Source: Sphingobacteriales bacterium
GTDB lineage: Bacteria; Bacteroidota; Bacteroidia; Chitinophagales; UBA2359
Reading direction: 5' to 3'
NCBI GenBank assembly: GCA_016706405.1
Contig: JADJJT010000003.1
Span: forward strand, 558,001-622,000
DNA: 64,000 nt
The translations under genes were made by a program, and so were the position numbers. The notes under the pieces were generated by a model that was given only the letters and a program-made list of their open reading frames with translations, ran no database searches and was not told where the DNA came from. Shown piece after piece: positions 1 through 8,651 of this stretch. Position 1 is the stretch's first letter; every line of letters starts with the position of its first letter.

Positions 1-748
1 GCAAATTATGTACGGAGCAGGATAGGATATTTTTATCTCCGGATGTTTTAAGCATTGATTTCGGAAAACCATTGTAGCCAACTGCTTCAAACTCAAGCGA
101 TTTTGGGCTTATAATTTCAAAATAGGCATCGCGCACGGCTACATCGCTCTGAAAAACTTCGCGCCCAAATACATCATCGTCTATTTTAAGTATTGAGTAT
201 AAGTATTCAACTTGGCCACCAATTTCGACTCCTTCAATGGCAAACAATTTTATATTCGAGTAGCCTTTAACATTGTCTAAGTTTTTAATGGCAGTTTTAT
301 CTAAATTTATAATTTTATTGCCATCGGCGCTAATGGCACGGGCTTGAACATTAACAATTTCGGCATCGTTTGCTAATGGAATATATACTTTATTAAATTG
401 TTCAACAGCTTTGTCGTCGTTAATGCGTATAATTTTGTGCTCGGTTAGCAAATGTAGATATCCGGCGCTTTGTGGGTCATCGGGCGAAGCTTGATATTGG
501 TGCAAACGGCGGTCTGTTATTACTACTGCCGACAATTTGGCCTCTTCGGGGCTTAATGTTTCCAACTTAGGTATGGTATCCCATTGAGGCAACTCAAAGC
601 CCAAAACAGTGAGCAGCATATTTAAGTCAGGTTCGGCATCTTGCGCTTTTAACTGCGGTTCAAAACCAAAAAATAGTATAGTTGCACAAACAGCAAGGGC
701 AAGTTTAGCTAACACAAAATGAGAAAAGGTAGTTAGTTGATTTTTCAT
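1..748 (-). CDS. DUF3857-domain secreted protein, C-terminal part beyond the window
   Basis: An open frame runs from an ATG at 748 down through base 1 without a stop, so only about the first 249 residues are seen. The N-terminus has a hydrophobic stretch (residues about 12-28, LAKLALAVCATILFFGF) that looks like a signal peptide. The segment around residues 100-200 has the features of the DUF3857 domain found before transglutaminase-like domains in Bacteroidota: a VNVQARAISADGNKI stretch followed by a GVEIGGQVEYLYSI stretch. Such proteins are usually 600-1200 residues long and exported to the periplasm or surface; their substrate is unknown. The downstream transglutaminase core would lie outside the window. 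Family assignment rests on pattern recall only. Confidence 0.6.
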   Translation of the reverse strand, partial: MKNQLTTFSHFVLAKLALAVCATILFFGFEPQLKAQDAEPDLNMLLTVLGFELPQWDTIPKLETLSPEEAKLSAVVITDRRLHQYQASPDDPQSAGYLHLLTEHKIIRINDDKAVEQFNKVYIPLANDAEIVNVQARAISADGNKIINLDKTAIKNLDNVKGYSNIKLFAIEGVEIGGQVEYLYSILKIDDDVFGREVFQSDVAVRDAYFEIISPKSLEFEAVGYNGFPKSMLKTSGDKNILSCSVHNL

Positions 749-823
749 TTTTTATTTATATAATGATTGGATGTTTTGCTTCGCAATTGACCCACTCACA
801 AAAAGCCGTATCAGCATTTTTTT

Positions 824-1759
824 TTAAGGTTGCATAATCTCTTTAAAATAGGCGTAGGTCTGGGCCATTCCGGTTTGCCTACTTACTTGAGGAAACCAGT
901 TTAGCAAGGTTTTAGCTTTTGTAATATTGGGTTGACGCTGTTTGGGGTCGTCTTGTGGTAAAGGTTTAAAATCAATTTTTACCTTAGCCTTGGTTAACTC
1001 AATCACCTCGGTAGCCAATTGGGTAAGGGTAATTTCTTCGGGGTTGCCAATATTAACGGGTAGGTGATAATCGCTGTGTAACAGGCGGTAAATCCCATCA
1101 ATTAAATCGCTGACATAACAGAAAGAGCGAGTTTGCTGCCCGCTGCCAAATACGGTAAGGTTTTGGCCGTTCATTGCCTGGTTTAAAAAAGTGGGCAAAG
1201 CTCGGCCATCGTCAATACGCATCCGGGGGCCATAGGTATTAAAAATGCGCACTATGCGTGTTTCAATGCCGTGGTAGTTATGGTAGGCCATTGTTAATGC
1301 CTCCATATAACGTTTGGCCTCGTCGTAAACACCCCTTGGGCCAACTGGGTTTACATTGCCCCAATACTCTTCGGTTTGAGGGTGCTCTAAGGGGTCGCCG
1401 TACACCTCAGAGGTAGAGGCTACTAAAATACGTGCCTTTTTTGCCTTGGCTAAACCCAACAAATTATGCGTTCCCATAGCCCCAACTTTTAAGGTTTGGA
1501 TAGGCATTTTTAAATAGTCGATAGGGCTTGCAGGCGAAGCAAAGTGTAAAATATAATGTATATCGCCCGGAACGTGAACAAATTTGGTAACATCGTGGTG
1601 GTAAAAAGAAAAATCTTTTTGTGGAAAAAGATGCTCAATATTACGCAAGCTTCCGGTTAATAAATTGTCCATGCCTACTACCTGGTAGCCATTGGCTAAA
1701 AATTTATCGCAAAGGTGCGAGCCTAAAAATCCGGCAGCACCCGTTATAAGTACACGCAT
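824..1759 (-). CDS. UDP-glucuronate decarboxylase (UDP-xylose synthase), SDR family
   Basis: This 311-residue cytosolic enzyme is an extended short-chain dehydrogenase. It has the NAD-binding glycine motif GAAGFLG at residues 7-13, the STS stretch at 115-117 and the catalytic Tyr145-x3-Lys149 pair in VYDEAKR. The stretches RIFNTYGPRM and RSFCYVSDLIDG are typical of UDP-glucuronate decarboxylases, which convert UDP-glucuronate to UDP-xylose for surface polysaccharide. Length matches soluble bacterial members (about 310-320). The start is an ATG. The gene stands alone, with no other sugar-nucleotide genes nearby, so a polysaccharide locus cannot be assigned. A related 4,6-dehydratase or 4-epimerase activity cannot be wholly excluded without alignment. 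Confidence 0.85.
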   Translation of the reverse strand: MRVLITGAAGFLGSHLCDKFLANGYQVVGMDNLLTGSLRNIEHLFPQKDFSFYHHDVTKFVHVPGDIHYILHFASPASPIDYLKMPIQTLKVGAMGTHNLLGLAKAKKARILVASTSEVYGDPLEHPQTEEYWGNVNPVGPRGVYDEAKRYMEALTMAYHNYHGIETRIVRIFNTYGPRMRIDDGRALPTFLNQAMNGQNLTVFGSGQQTRSFCYVSDLIDGIYRLLHSDYHLPVNIGNPEEITLTQLATEVIELTKAKVKIDFKPLPQDDPKQRQPNITKAKTLLNWFPQVSRQTGMAQTYAYFKEIMQP

Positions 1760-1959
1760 TAAAGCTGTAAATTAGTAATATATAAAAAAATACTTTATGT
1801 TGATAGACCTTTATTATTAAGTGTGTATATTAATTTAATGATTTCAATTAATTTATCCGGATAATTTTTTTGTTTAACCGTTTTTGGTTTCCGGATGATA
1901 TTAAAAATATTACCCTTCAACTTGGTTATCTGCTGACATCATCAATCGAATTAAATTTT

Positions 1960-2721
1960 TTAGCAATTTAAAGCACCGCAAACGCTAATGGTTTGTCCGC
2001 TCACATAAGTTGCCAAATCGCTGGCTAAAAACAGGGCTACGTTTGCCACTTCATCGGCTTTGCCGTAGCGCTGCATGGGTATGCCTTTCAAAAAATCGGC
2101 TTTGGTTTTTTCATCGAGTGTGTGGGTCATTTCGGTTTCAATAAAGCCGGGAGCAATAGCATTACAGCGTATATTGCGCGAGCCAAGCTCTTGTGCTACC
2201 GATTTTGTAAAGCCAATAACGCCCGCTTTGGTTGCGGCATAATTGGCCTGCCCAGCATTGCCACGCATACCAACAATAGAACTAAGGTTAATTATACTGC
2301 CCATTTTTGCCTTTAACATAGGGCGAAGTACTTGTTTGGTTAAGTTGAACACCGATTTTAAATTGTTATTCATCACATCGTCCCATTGGGTTTCGGTCAT
2401 TCTAAGCATTAGGTTGTCGCGGGTAATGCCAGCGTTATTAACTAAAATATCTATGGTGCCAAACTCGGCCAATACATTATTTACCAAGGCTTCGGCATGG
2501 CTAAAACTGGCAGCATTACTTTGGTAAGCCTTTGCCTTAATGCCATAATAGTTTTGCAGGTGGGTTTCTAACTCCAAGGCTTTTTCAGCCGACGAGTCTG
2601 AAATATAAGTGAAAGCCACGGCAGCACCATGCTGGGCAAAGGTTTCGGCAATAGCGCGGCCAATACCCCGCGAGGCGCCGGTAATTAAGGCTACTTTATT
2701 TTGCAGTAATAATTGCGACAT
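1960..2721 (-). CDS. fabG: 3-oxoacyl-[acyl-carrier-protein] reductase FabG
   Basis: This 253-residue classical short-chain dehydrogenase matches FabG, which reduces 3-oxoacyl-ACP with NADPH in fatty acid elongation. Visible motifs are the cofactor loop TGASRGIG (residues 14-21), NNAGIT (95-100), the catalytic Ser148 in NLSSIVG and Tyr161-x3-Lys165 in NYAATKAG. The stretch AIAPGFIETEMT and the end AXXVXFLASD..YVSGQTISV pattern are characteristic of FabG. Length is close to the usual 245-250. It starts at ATG 2721. It is not next to acpP or fabF, so it could serve another 3-oxoacyl substrate, but sequence motifs favour FabG. About 200 bases separate it from the decarboxylase; that gap holds two TCCGGA palindromes. 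Confidence 0.88.
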   Translation of the reverse strand: MSQLLLQNKVALITGASRGIGRAIAETFAQHGAAVAFTYISDSSAEKALELETHLQNYYGIKAKAYQSNAASFSHAEALVNNVLAEFGTIDILVNNAGITRDNLMLRMTETQWDDVMNNNLKSVFNLTKQVLRPMLKAKMGSIINLSSIVGMRGNAGQANYAATKAGVIGFTKSVAQELGSRNIRCNAIAPGFIETEMTHTLDEKTKADFLKGIPMQRYGKADEVANVALFLASDLATYVSGQTISVCGALNC

Positions 2722-2856
2722 AGACTATTTTAATAATGTACTGTAAAATGATAAAATATAAATATCAAATTCTATGATAAAATTTCTTGTTTACCGCTAA
2801 ACCTATTTTATTTATTTGTTTAGTAGGTTTTATATTTAACAAGTCAACCAAGTAAT

Positions 2857-3732
2857 TTATTTACCCAGAACTAAACGCATTGTTTCGCCAATAAAAGCAG
2901 GAGATTCAACAACATGGATGCCGCATTGCCGCATAATTTCCATTTTAGCGGCGGCGGTATCGGCTTTACCTCCTACAATAGCGCCTGCGTGCCCCATAGT
3001 ACGACCTGCGGGGGCGGTTTGTCCGGCAATAAAACCGACAACCGGTTTAGTGCCATGTTTTTTAACCCATTCGGCGGCTTCTGCCTCCATGCCGCCGCCA
3101 ATTTCGCCAATCATAATGATACCTTCCGTTTCGGGGTCGTTCATTAGCAGTTCAACGGCTTCTTTTGTAGTAGTGCCAATAATGGGGTCGCCGCCAATGC
3201 CTATACAGGTGCTTTGCCCCATTCCCGCCTTAGTAACTTGGTCAACAGCTTCGTAGGTAAGTGTACCCGAGCGCGAAACGATGCCAACCGTACCTTTTTT
3301 ATGAATAAATCCGGGCATAATGCCAACTTTTGCTTCTTCGGGGGTAATAATACCAGGGCAATTAGGCCCAATCAACCTGCATTTTGAACGTGTTTTAACA
3401 AACTGTTTTGCCCGCACCATGTCTTGTACAGGTATGCCTTCGGTAATACAAATTACCACCTCAATTCCGGCATCAGCGGCTTCCATTATTGAGTCGGCGG
3501 CAAAACGCGGCGGCACAAAAATAATAGAAACGTTGGCTCCGGTAGCATTTACGGCTTTGCTTACCGTATCAAAAATGGGTAAGTTTAAATGCGTTTGCCC
3601 CCCTTTTCCGGGTGTTACGCCTCCTATTACAGTTGTTCCGTAAGCAATCATTTGCTCGGCATGGAAACTGCCTTCTTTACCGGTAAACCCTTGTACCAAC
3701 ACTCGCGAGTGCTTGTTTACTAATACGCTCAT
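2857..3732 (-). CDS. sucD: Succinyl-CoA synthetase alpha subunit
   Basis: This 291-residue protein is the alpha subunit of succinate-CoA ligase, the TCA cycle enzyme that makes ATP or GTP from succinyl-CoA. The CoA-binding region GFTGKEGSFHAEQM (residues 15-28) and the ligase signature around SRSGTLTYE (153-161) are present, and the phosphorylated histidine is His248 in GHAGAIVGG. Length equals the family norm (about 290). The beta-subunit gene sucC is not adjacent, which is common in Bacteroidota. A TAnnTTTG box lies about 63 bases upstream of the ATG. Motif agreement is close to complete, so the assignment is firm. Confidence 0.95.
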   Translation of the reverse strand: MSVLVNKHSRVLVQGFTGKEGSFHAEQMIAYGTTVIGGVTPGKGGQTHLNLPIFDTVSKAVNATGANVSIIFVPPRFAADSIMEAADAGIEVVICITEGIPVQDMVRAKQFVKTRSKCRLIGPNCPGIITPEEAKVGIMPGFIHKKGTVGIVSRSGTLTYEAVDQVTKAGMGQSTCIGIGGDPIIGTTTKEAVELLMNDPETEGIIMIGEIGGGMEAEAAEWVKKHGTKPVVGFIAGQTAPAGRTMGHAGAIVGGKADTAAAKMEIMRQCGIHVVESPAFIGETMRLVLGK

Positions 3733-3794
3733 ATAAATTAAATAAAATGCTATTGATTACAGCTATTAAATGTTGATGATTAAAAAATAGGCTG

Positions 3795-3802
3795 CAAAAG
3801 TA
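3795..3802 (-). promoter_or_regulatory. Probable -7 box upstream of sucD (TACTTTTG on minus)
   Basis: The minus strand reads TACTTTTG here, matching the Bacteroidota primary-sigma -7 consensus TAnnTTTG, 63 bases before the sucD ATG. No clear -33 TTTG is seen. The gap beyond it (3803-3946) also holds two TCCGGA palindromes. Confidence 0.5.
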
Positions 3803-3946
3803 CACATTTTTAGTTAAAATTTGGCTATTTCTTAACCCAGTGGCTTTCCGGATGTTTTTGCGCGGTTGCTATCTTTCTCCGGATACAAGAGATGAATGTT
3901 TGAGTTGGTTAGTTTTTTTAATTTGGCAGCGCAGCAAAGTTTATCT

Positions 3947-4477
3947 TTATTTATTGCGCGTCCATGCTTGAAAAGCTTTTACAAAATAATAGACTGCCCA
4001 AGCGGGTATTATTATCATTACCAAAACCGCAAACGGTGGTTCCCAAGCCCTTTGCGGGCCTGTATTTAAATCAAATAGTTCTACAACTAAGGTCAGCAAT
4101 ATCAAATCTACGAACAGAATAAAAAAGCCTTTTAAGGCTAAAAATTTTGCTTCGGTATTTTTATTTTTAGATTTTGTTTGCTCGGCTATTGGTTTTCCTG
4201 TGTTCCATTCAATAGCCTTATCTGTAGCCGATGCGTGGCGGGTGCGAATGCCAAACCCTTCGCTTATTGAGGCTGGCAAGGGGGCGGGCGGTGGCTCGGA
4301 GGCATTAAAAGCGGGTTTAAATTCCGGAAAACTTGACGCCGGCCGCCAATCAGTTACGCCTTCGTACCAAACGGGGGTATCCGGAGTTATGCCTAACTGA
4401 ATAATTTCGTCAAAACTTAACGGCCCTACTTCTTGCTCATCTATATAACAATAATATTTCCTTGATACATCATCCAT
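3947..4477 (-). CDS. GYF_2 (DUF4339) domain membrane protein
   Basis: This 176-residue protein begins with a GYF_2 domain at residues about 7-52: the pattern YYCYIDEQEVGPLSFDEI followed by TPVWYEGVTDWRPASSFPEF is characteristic, with the GP and W residues that bind proline-rich peptides in related GYF folds. A low-complexity linker rich in Pro, Ala and Lys (about 55-108) leads to two predicted transmembrane helices near residues 113-132 and 147-167. The arrangement of cytosolic GYF_2 plus two helices is common in Bacteroidota proteins of unknown role. It likely sits in the inner membrane with the GYF domain in the cytoplasm. No partner can be named from the neighbours. Confidence 0.75.
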   Translation of the reverse strand: MDDVSRKYYCYIDEQEVGPLSFDEIIQLGITPDTPVWYEGVTDWRPASSFPEFKPAFNASEPPPAPLPASISEGFGIRTRHASATDKAIEWNTGKPIAEQTKSKNKNTEAKFLALKGFFILFVDLILLTLVVELFDLNTGPQRAWEPPFAVLVMIIIPAWAVYYFVKAFQAWTRNK

Positions 4478-4495
4478 TTTACAGTTATTTAGCTA

Positions 4496-4503
4496 CAAAA
4501 TTA
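4496..4503 (-). promoter_or_regulatory. Probable -7 box for the GYF_2 gene (TAATTTTG on minus)
   Basis: TAATTTTG on the minus strand matches TAnnTTTG and ends 18 bases before the ATG at 4477. Confidence 0.45.
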
Positions 4504-4536
4504 AGGGCTAATTTTTATAATTGGGTGTTTAAATGG

Positions 4537-5676
4537 TCATTTTTTTGCTCCACTGCCCCAAGTTTGGCGCAAAATGGCAATTGCTTCGTCTATATCTGAT
4601 TTAGTTTGATTTTTGCCAAATGAAAACCGCACTGCCGGATATCGCATTGAGCCGATGGCCTCGAGTACATACGATTTTACTTCGGCCCCCGAACTACAAG
4701 CACTACCACCCGATACGTACAAGCCCTCTACATCTAATTGTGCCACTATAAGGCCAGAATCGGGCACAGGAACAGTTACGTTTAAAATTTTTGCCGCCGA
4801 TGCTTCATCCTCTGCAATGCCATTTATAGTTATATCCGGAAAATAATACAATAACTGGCTTCTAAAATATTGTTTTAAATCTAACAGATGGGCATATCGG
4901 CTGGGCATAACCTGGTGTGCTGCTTGTGCGGCGGCGCCTAAGCCTACAATTCCGGATACATTTTCGGTTCCGGCACGCATATTGCGCTCCTGCGAACCTC
5001 CATAAATCAAAGGTGGCAAGGTAGTTTGAGAGTTGACGTACAAAAATCCTATACCTTTGGGTGCATATAATTTATGGCCCGAACCCGATAAAAAATGGCA
5101 GCCAATTTGCTGCACACTTAAAGGCATAAATCCAAATGACTGGACGGCATCGGTATGAAAAAATGCGCCGTATTGGTTGCAAATTTCACCAATTTGTTCA
5201 ATATTGGTAATATTTCCCAACTCGTTGTTTACGTGCATTAAACTTACTAAGGTGGGTATTTTTGGCTCGTTTTTTAACAAAAAAATTAATTCTTCCATTT
5301 CAAACTGGCCTTGTTGGTTTAGGTGCAGCCAGTTTATGGCAATATTTTGTTGTTGGCTAAGGGCTTTTGCGGTATTGGTTACGCAATGGTGCTCGATGGG
5401 CGATGTAATGATTCGCCGAATGCCCAAGTTTTGTATGGCGCCTCTAAAAACTAAATTGGCAGCCTCGGTGCCGCCCGAGGTAAAAAAAATTTCGCTTGTA
5501 CTGCAATTTAAACTTGTGGCAATGGTTTTCCGGGCTTTTTCGATAGCAGCCCTTGCTGTGCGCCCTAATTTATGAATAGACGAGGGGTTGCCCCAGTGCT
5601 GCGTTAAATAGGGCATCATTTCGCTCAAAACATCTTCGTCAATGGGCGTGGTTGCGGCATAATCGAAGTACAACAA
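4537..5676 (-). CDS. Cysteine desulfurase (IscS/NifS-like)
   Basis: This 379-residue class V aminotransferase fold enzyme removes sulfur from cysteine for Fe-S cluster or tRNA thiolation. The N-terminal FDYAATTPID is the family hallmark. Asp176 in HTDAVQS, the PLP lysine Lys202 in SGSGHKLYAPKG and the mobile-loop Cys327 in SGGSACSSGAE are all present. The first in-frame start after an upstream stop is TTG at 5676, so a TTG start is needed; the next codon is also TTG. The downstream partner IscU or SufU is not adjacent. Which sub-family it belongs to (IscS versus NifS/SufS) is uncertain; the short SACSSG loop resembles IscS/NifS rather than SufS. Confidence 0.88.
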   Translation of the reverse strand: MLYFDYAATTPIDEDVLSEMMPYLTQHWGNPSSIHKLGRTARAAIEKARKTIATSLNCSTSEIFFTSGGTEAANLVFRGAIQNLGIRRIITSPIEHHCVTNTAKALSQQQNIAINWLHLNQQGQFEMEELIFLLKNEPKIPTLVSLMHVNNELGNITNIEQIGEICNQYGAFFHTDAVQSFGFMPLSVQQIGCHFLSGSGHKLYAPKGIGFLYVNSQTTLPPLIYGGSQERNMRAGTENVSGIVGLGAAAQAAHQVMPSRYAHLLDLKQYFRSQLLYYFPDITINGIAEDEASAAKILNVTVPVPDSGLIVAQLDVEGLYVSGGSACSSGAEVKSYVLEAIGSMRYPAVRFSFGKNQTKSDIDEAIAILRQTWGSGAKK

Positions 5677-5862
5677 AACTGATTATACAAATTGAAATAA
5701 GTGAAGGGTAATAAAAAACAGGTAATTTGATTAAGAAAATAGTTCCGCTAATCATCCGGATTTTATTCTTGCTGATTAAATTTAATTTTAATTTAGGATA
5801 GCTTAATCGGCAGTACTTGTTTGTTGTTCTTATATCAAATTCATTTTTACAATCATGTAAAA

Positions 5863-6669
5863 TCAAATTAAATCGTTTACCTGAGCTATGAGTTCGGCAA
5901 AATCCATTACTTTTATCTCGGTTTGTTGTTGTTCGCGTTCTTTTATGCCGTCTGTAAGCATGGTCATACAAAATGGGCAGCCCGAGGCCACAATAGTTGG
6001 TTGGGCAGCCAAAATATCGTCTGTACGCTCTTGGTTTACGCGGCGTGTTCCTTTTTCTTCTTCTTTAAACATTTGCGCCCCCCCGGCACCGCAGCAAAGC
6101 CCGCGCGAGCCGCAACGGCGCATTTCTACTAATTCGGCATCGAGCAGAGATAATAATTCGCGTGGGGCTTCGTAAATATTATTTGCGCGCCCCAAATAAC
6201 AAGAATCATGGTAGGTAATGCGTTGGCCTTTAAAACTACCACCGCCTTTAAGTTTTAACTGGCCTTGATTAATTAATTGTTGCAAAAAAACAGTGTGGTG
6301 CATTACTTCGTAATGGCCACCTAACTGCGGATATTCGTTTTTTAAGGTATTAAAACAATGTGGGCAAGTGGTTACAATTTTTTTAACTCCATACATATTA
6401 AGTACCTCTATATTTGTAATTGCCTGCATTTGAAACAAAAACTCGTTGCCAGCCCTGCGTGCGGGGTCGCCTGTGCAGGATTCCTCTTGGCCTAAAATGG
6501 CAAAATTTACGCCACAATGATGCAAAATACGGGCAAAGGCTTTGGTAATGCGGCGGGCGCGGTCGTCGAAACTACCTGCGCAGCCCACCCAAAATAATAT
6601 TTCGGGTTGTTGGTTGTTGGCGGCCATTTCGGCCATTGTGGGTACGGTAAAAGGTTGCTGATTTGACAT
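5863..6669 (-). CDS. CCG-domain (Fe-S)-binding oxidoreductase subunit (LutA/HdrB-like)
   Basis: This 268-residue protein carries two cysteine-rich CCG-type modules. The second is a textbook case: Cys157, the Cys192-Cys193 pair in GLCCGAGGAQMF, and Cys231-x2-Cys234 in CPFC. The first module has Cys30, Cys65 (EESCTGDPARRAGNE) and Cys102-x2-Cys105. Such modules bind an unusual [4Fe-4S] cluster in heterodisulfide reductase, LutA, GlcF and electron-transfer proteins. In Bacteroidota this gene often lies next to a 4Fe-4S ferredoxin-type partner; here no partner is adjacent, since the cysteine desulfurase lies downstream and a divergent gene upstream. The electron donor and acceptor therefore cannot be inferred. 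It starts with ATG 6669. Confidence 0.8.
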   Translation of the reverse strand: MSNQQPFTVPTMAEMAANNQQPEILFWVGCAGSFDDRARRITKAFARILHHCGVNFAILGQEESCTGDPARRAGNEFLFQMQAITNIEVLNMYGVKKIVTTCPHCFNTLKNEYPQLGGHYEVMHHTVFLQQLINQGQLKLKGGGSFKGQRITYHDSCYLGRANNIYEAPRELLSLLDAELVEMRRCGSRGLCCGAGGAQMFKEEEKGTRRVNQERTDDILAAQPTIVASGCPFCMTMLTDGIKEREQQQTEIKVMDFAELIAQVNDLI

Positions 6670-6947
6670 AACTACTTAAATGGTATGATTAATAACAACA
6701 AACAATTTTTAATTTTTAAGGAGATTAAAGATTAAGATGAGTGGCATAAAAGTCAAAAATCCGGCACAATATCCGGATAATTTAACAATATCCGGAACTT
6801 ATCTAAGTTTTCTAAAACCAAGTTTCTTCTAATCCTTTGCTTGAAGCAAAAAAAAAATTTTGCTTATTTACATAATATACTGTACTTTTAGCCCAAATTT
6901 TTGTGTCATACACTCATTAATATTTTTTAAATTAACTGCTGCCTATT

Positions 6948-7619
6948 ATGCCCGAAGAAAAAGATAGTGGCCTACTTGGCCATGTTGGTAAAATTGTTGC
7001 CGTTGCCGGTGGTATTGTAACCTTAGTTATTGGTTTACAAAATGCTGGCTATTTAACAAAACCCAAACCTGCTGACGAGCCGGCTAAACCTCCCGTACAT
7101 CAGGTAGAACCCTTAACTCCATCAAATAATGGTGGCTCTGATGCTCCGGGTCGTACTGGCCGCATTACCGAATTAGAAAAAAAGATCGAAGATATGGAGG
7201 CCAATGAACGGCAAAAGAAAGAGGCCGAATTACAAAGCCGGATTGAGGATTTAGAGCGCAAAGCGAAAGCGAACATGGCCAAAAACGAAGGCGGGGGCGG
7301 TCGGGTTGATGATGCAAAAAGCAGTAGGATTAGCTTATCGGGTAATTGGTATGACGACAATACGGGGGCTTCGTATGTATTTACTCAGTACGGCAACGAG
7401 GTTACTTTTCAAGAAATGACGAATTACTATGGGCAACCGATAGTTTCGGCGGCAGGTAGTGGCTATTTGCAAGGCAACACTTTAAACCTGCAATACCAAA
7501 CCTTAATGGGCACAACGGGTGAAGCTACGCTTACTATAGGTGGGGATGGGGACGAGCTAACAGGTCGAACCAACGATTTTTCGACTGGCGCTTCGATGCC
7601 CTTAAATTTATACCGATAA
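6948..7619 (+). CDS. Membrane-anchored coiled-coil protein, unknown function
   Basis: I do not recognise this 223-residue protein. It has one hydrophobic segment near residues 10-28 (VGKIVAVAGGIVTLVIGL), a Pro/Lys-rich linker, a highly charged coiled coil at about 68-115 (alternating Glu, Lys and Arg with LEKKIEDMEANE and RIEDLERKAKA), and a C-terminal domain of about 95 residues rich in beta-forming and Gly/Thr residues. The latter starts with LSGNWYDDNTGASYVFTQYG, which resembles a small lipocalin-like or calycin beta-barrel that begins with an LxGxWxD motif. The gene is divergent from the Fe-S gene; the 278-base gap holds two TCCGGA palindromes (6772, 6791) and a promoter-like TACTTTTA near 6883. 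Confidence 0.65.
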   Translation: MPEEKDSGLLGHVGKIVAVAGGIVTLVIGLQNAGYLTKPKPADEPAKPPVHQVEPLTPSNNGGSDAPGRTGRITELEKKIEDMEANERQKKEAELQSRIEDLERKAKANMAKNEGGGGRVDDAKSSRISLSGNWYDDNTGASYVFTQYGNEVTFQEMTNYYGQPIVSAAGSGYLQGNTLNLQYQTLMGTTGEATLTIGGDGDELTGRTNDFSTGASMPLNLYR

Positions 7620-7663
7620 ACCTATTTTGCTCTGTTTCAAGTAAGTTTAGAATCTGCAAGGCC

Positions 7664-8545
7664 ATGAAAAACAACCCTAACCTTATTTTAAACGAGCTTA
7701 CCCCCGAAGAAAAAAGAGTTATATTGCATAAAGGTACCGAAATGCCTTTTAGCGGCACCTATAATAACCATAAACTTAACGGTACTTACCTGTGTAGGCA
7801 ATGTAACAGCCCTTTGTACGAAAGTAAGCACAAGTTTGAATCGGGTTGTGGATGGCCAAGTTTTGAAGAAGAAATTCCGGGGATGGTTTTGCGTTTGCCC
7901 GATGCCGATGGTCGCCGGATAGAAATCGTTTGTGCAACTTGTCAAGGCCATTTAGGGCATGTGTTTTACGGGGAACAATTTACCTTCAAAAATTCGAGGC
8001 ACTGTGTAAATTCTATTTCGTTAAAATTTACACCTCAACTTTATAATCATCAGTACCACCGCATTGTGTTGGCGGGTGGTTGTTTTTGGGGCAAGCAGTA
8101 CTTTTGGCAGCAGCAGCTTGGCATTATCAGCACCATAGTTGGTTTTACGGGTGGACATTTGCCTTTTCCGACATCAATACAAGTGGCAAACAATTTAAGT
8201 GGGCATACTGAGGCAGTACAAATTACCTACAATCCGGAAATTGTTACCACCAAAGCTTTGCTTCAAACTTATTTTGAACATTACCAATTTACGCATCCTC
8301 ATGGCCTAAAATCTTATTATCGCTCCGGCATATTTTATTACACACCTTCACAGGCCGAAACAGCACAGCAACTAAAACAACAACTTATCTTAAAGGGCTA
8401 TCAAATTGATACCGTTATTGAACCTATTGCCAATTTTTACCCCGCCGAAGATAAGCATCAGAATTATTACCAACGACAAGGCAAAGATCCGGAAAATATG
8501 CCCAAACGCACTATTTTGTTTCCGGAAAACGAAGTTGCGCTATAA
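7664..8545 (+). CDS. msrB-msrA: Peptide methionine sulfoxide reductase MsrB-MsrA fusion
   Basis: This 293-residue protein joins both stereospecific methionine sulfoxide reductases in the order MsrB then MsrA. The MsrB part (about 10-125) has the zinc cysteines Cys44/Cys47 and Cys90/Cys93, the GCGWPSF loop and the catalytic Cys114 in RHCVNSISL. The MsrA part (about 133-275) has GCFWG with catalytic Cys140, GFTGG and GHTEAV with the conserved Glu183. It departs from the family at the usual HDP and QGND-GTQYRS motifs: only YRSGIF remains, and the substrate-binding Asp appears lost. No signal peptide is seen, so it acts in the cytosol. MsrB activity looks intact; MsrA activity is uncertain. Confidence 0.85.
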   Translation: MKNNPNLILNELTPEEKRVILHKGTEMPFSGTYNNHKLNGTYLCRQCNSPLYESKHKFESGCGWPSFEEEIPGMVLRLPDADGRRIEIVCATCQGHLGHVFYGEQFTFKNSRHCVNSISLKFTPQLYNHQYHRIVLAGGCFWGKQYFWQQQLGIISTIVGFTGGHLPFPTSIQVANNLSGHTEAVQITYNPEIVTTKALLQTYFEHYQFTHPHGLKSYYRSGIFYYTPSQAETAQQLKQQLILKGYQIDTVIEPIANFYPAEDKHQNYYQRQGKDPENMPKRTILFPENEVAL

Positions 8546-8554
8546 ATCGAAATG

Positions 8555-8601
8555 AAAAACCCCATTTTATTAGCATCAATTAGTGTGCTAAAAAAGCGGG
8601 G
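8555..8601 (-). terminator. Intrinsic terminator downstream of atpG
   Basis: An imperfect hairpin (arms CCCC...TTAGCA at 8560-8575 and TGCTAA...GGGG at 8586-8601) is followed on the minus strand by GGGGTTTTTC, giving a run of five T at 8555-8559. It sits just after the atpG stop at 8652 and between convergent genes, so it probably ends the atp transcript. Confidence 0.65.
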
Positions 8602-8651
8602 CTATATCTAAATCAGTTGAAATATAAAAAAAGTTAGCGTTAATCTTTTAA

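Noticed and set aside
2122..2527. Plus-strand open frames opposite fabG
   Set aside because: They lie fully inside a well-supported gene on the other strand and have no domain or promoter of their own.
5639..5971. Minus-strand frame of 110 residues bridging the cysteine desulfurase and Fe-S genes
   Set aside because: It overlaps both neighbours in another frame, is rich in Arg, Lys and Asn without pattern, and has no recognisable domain.
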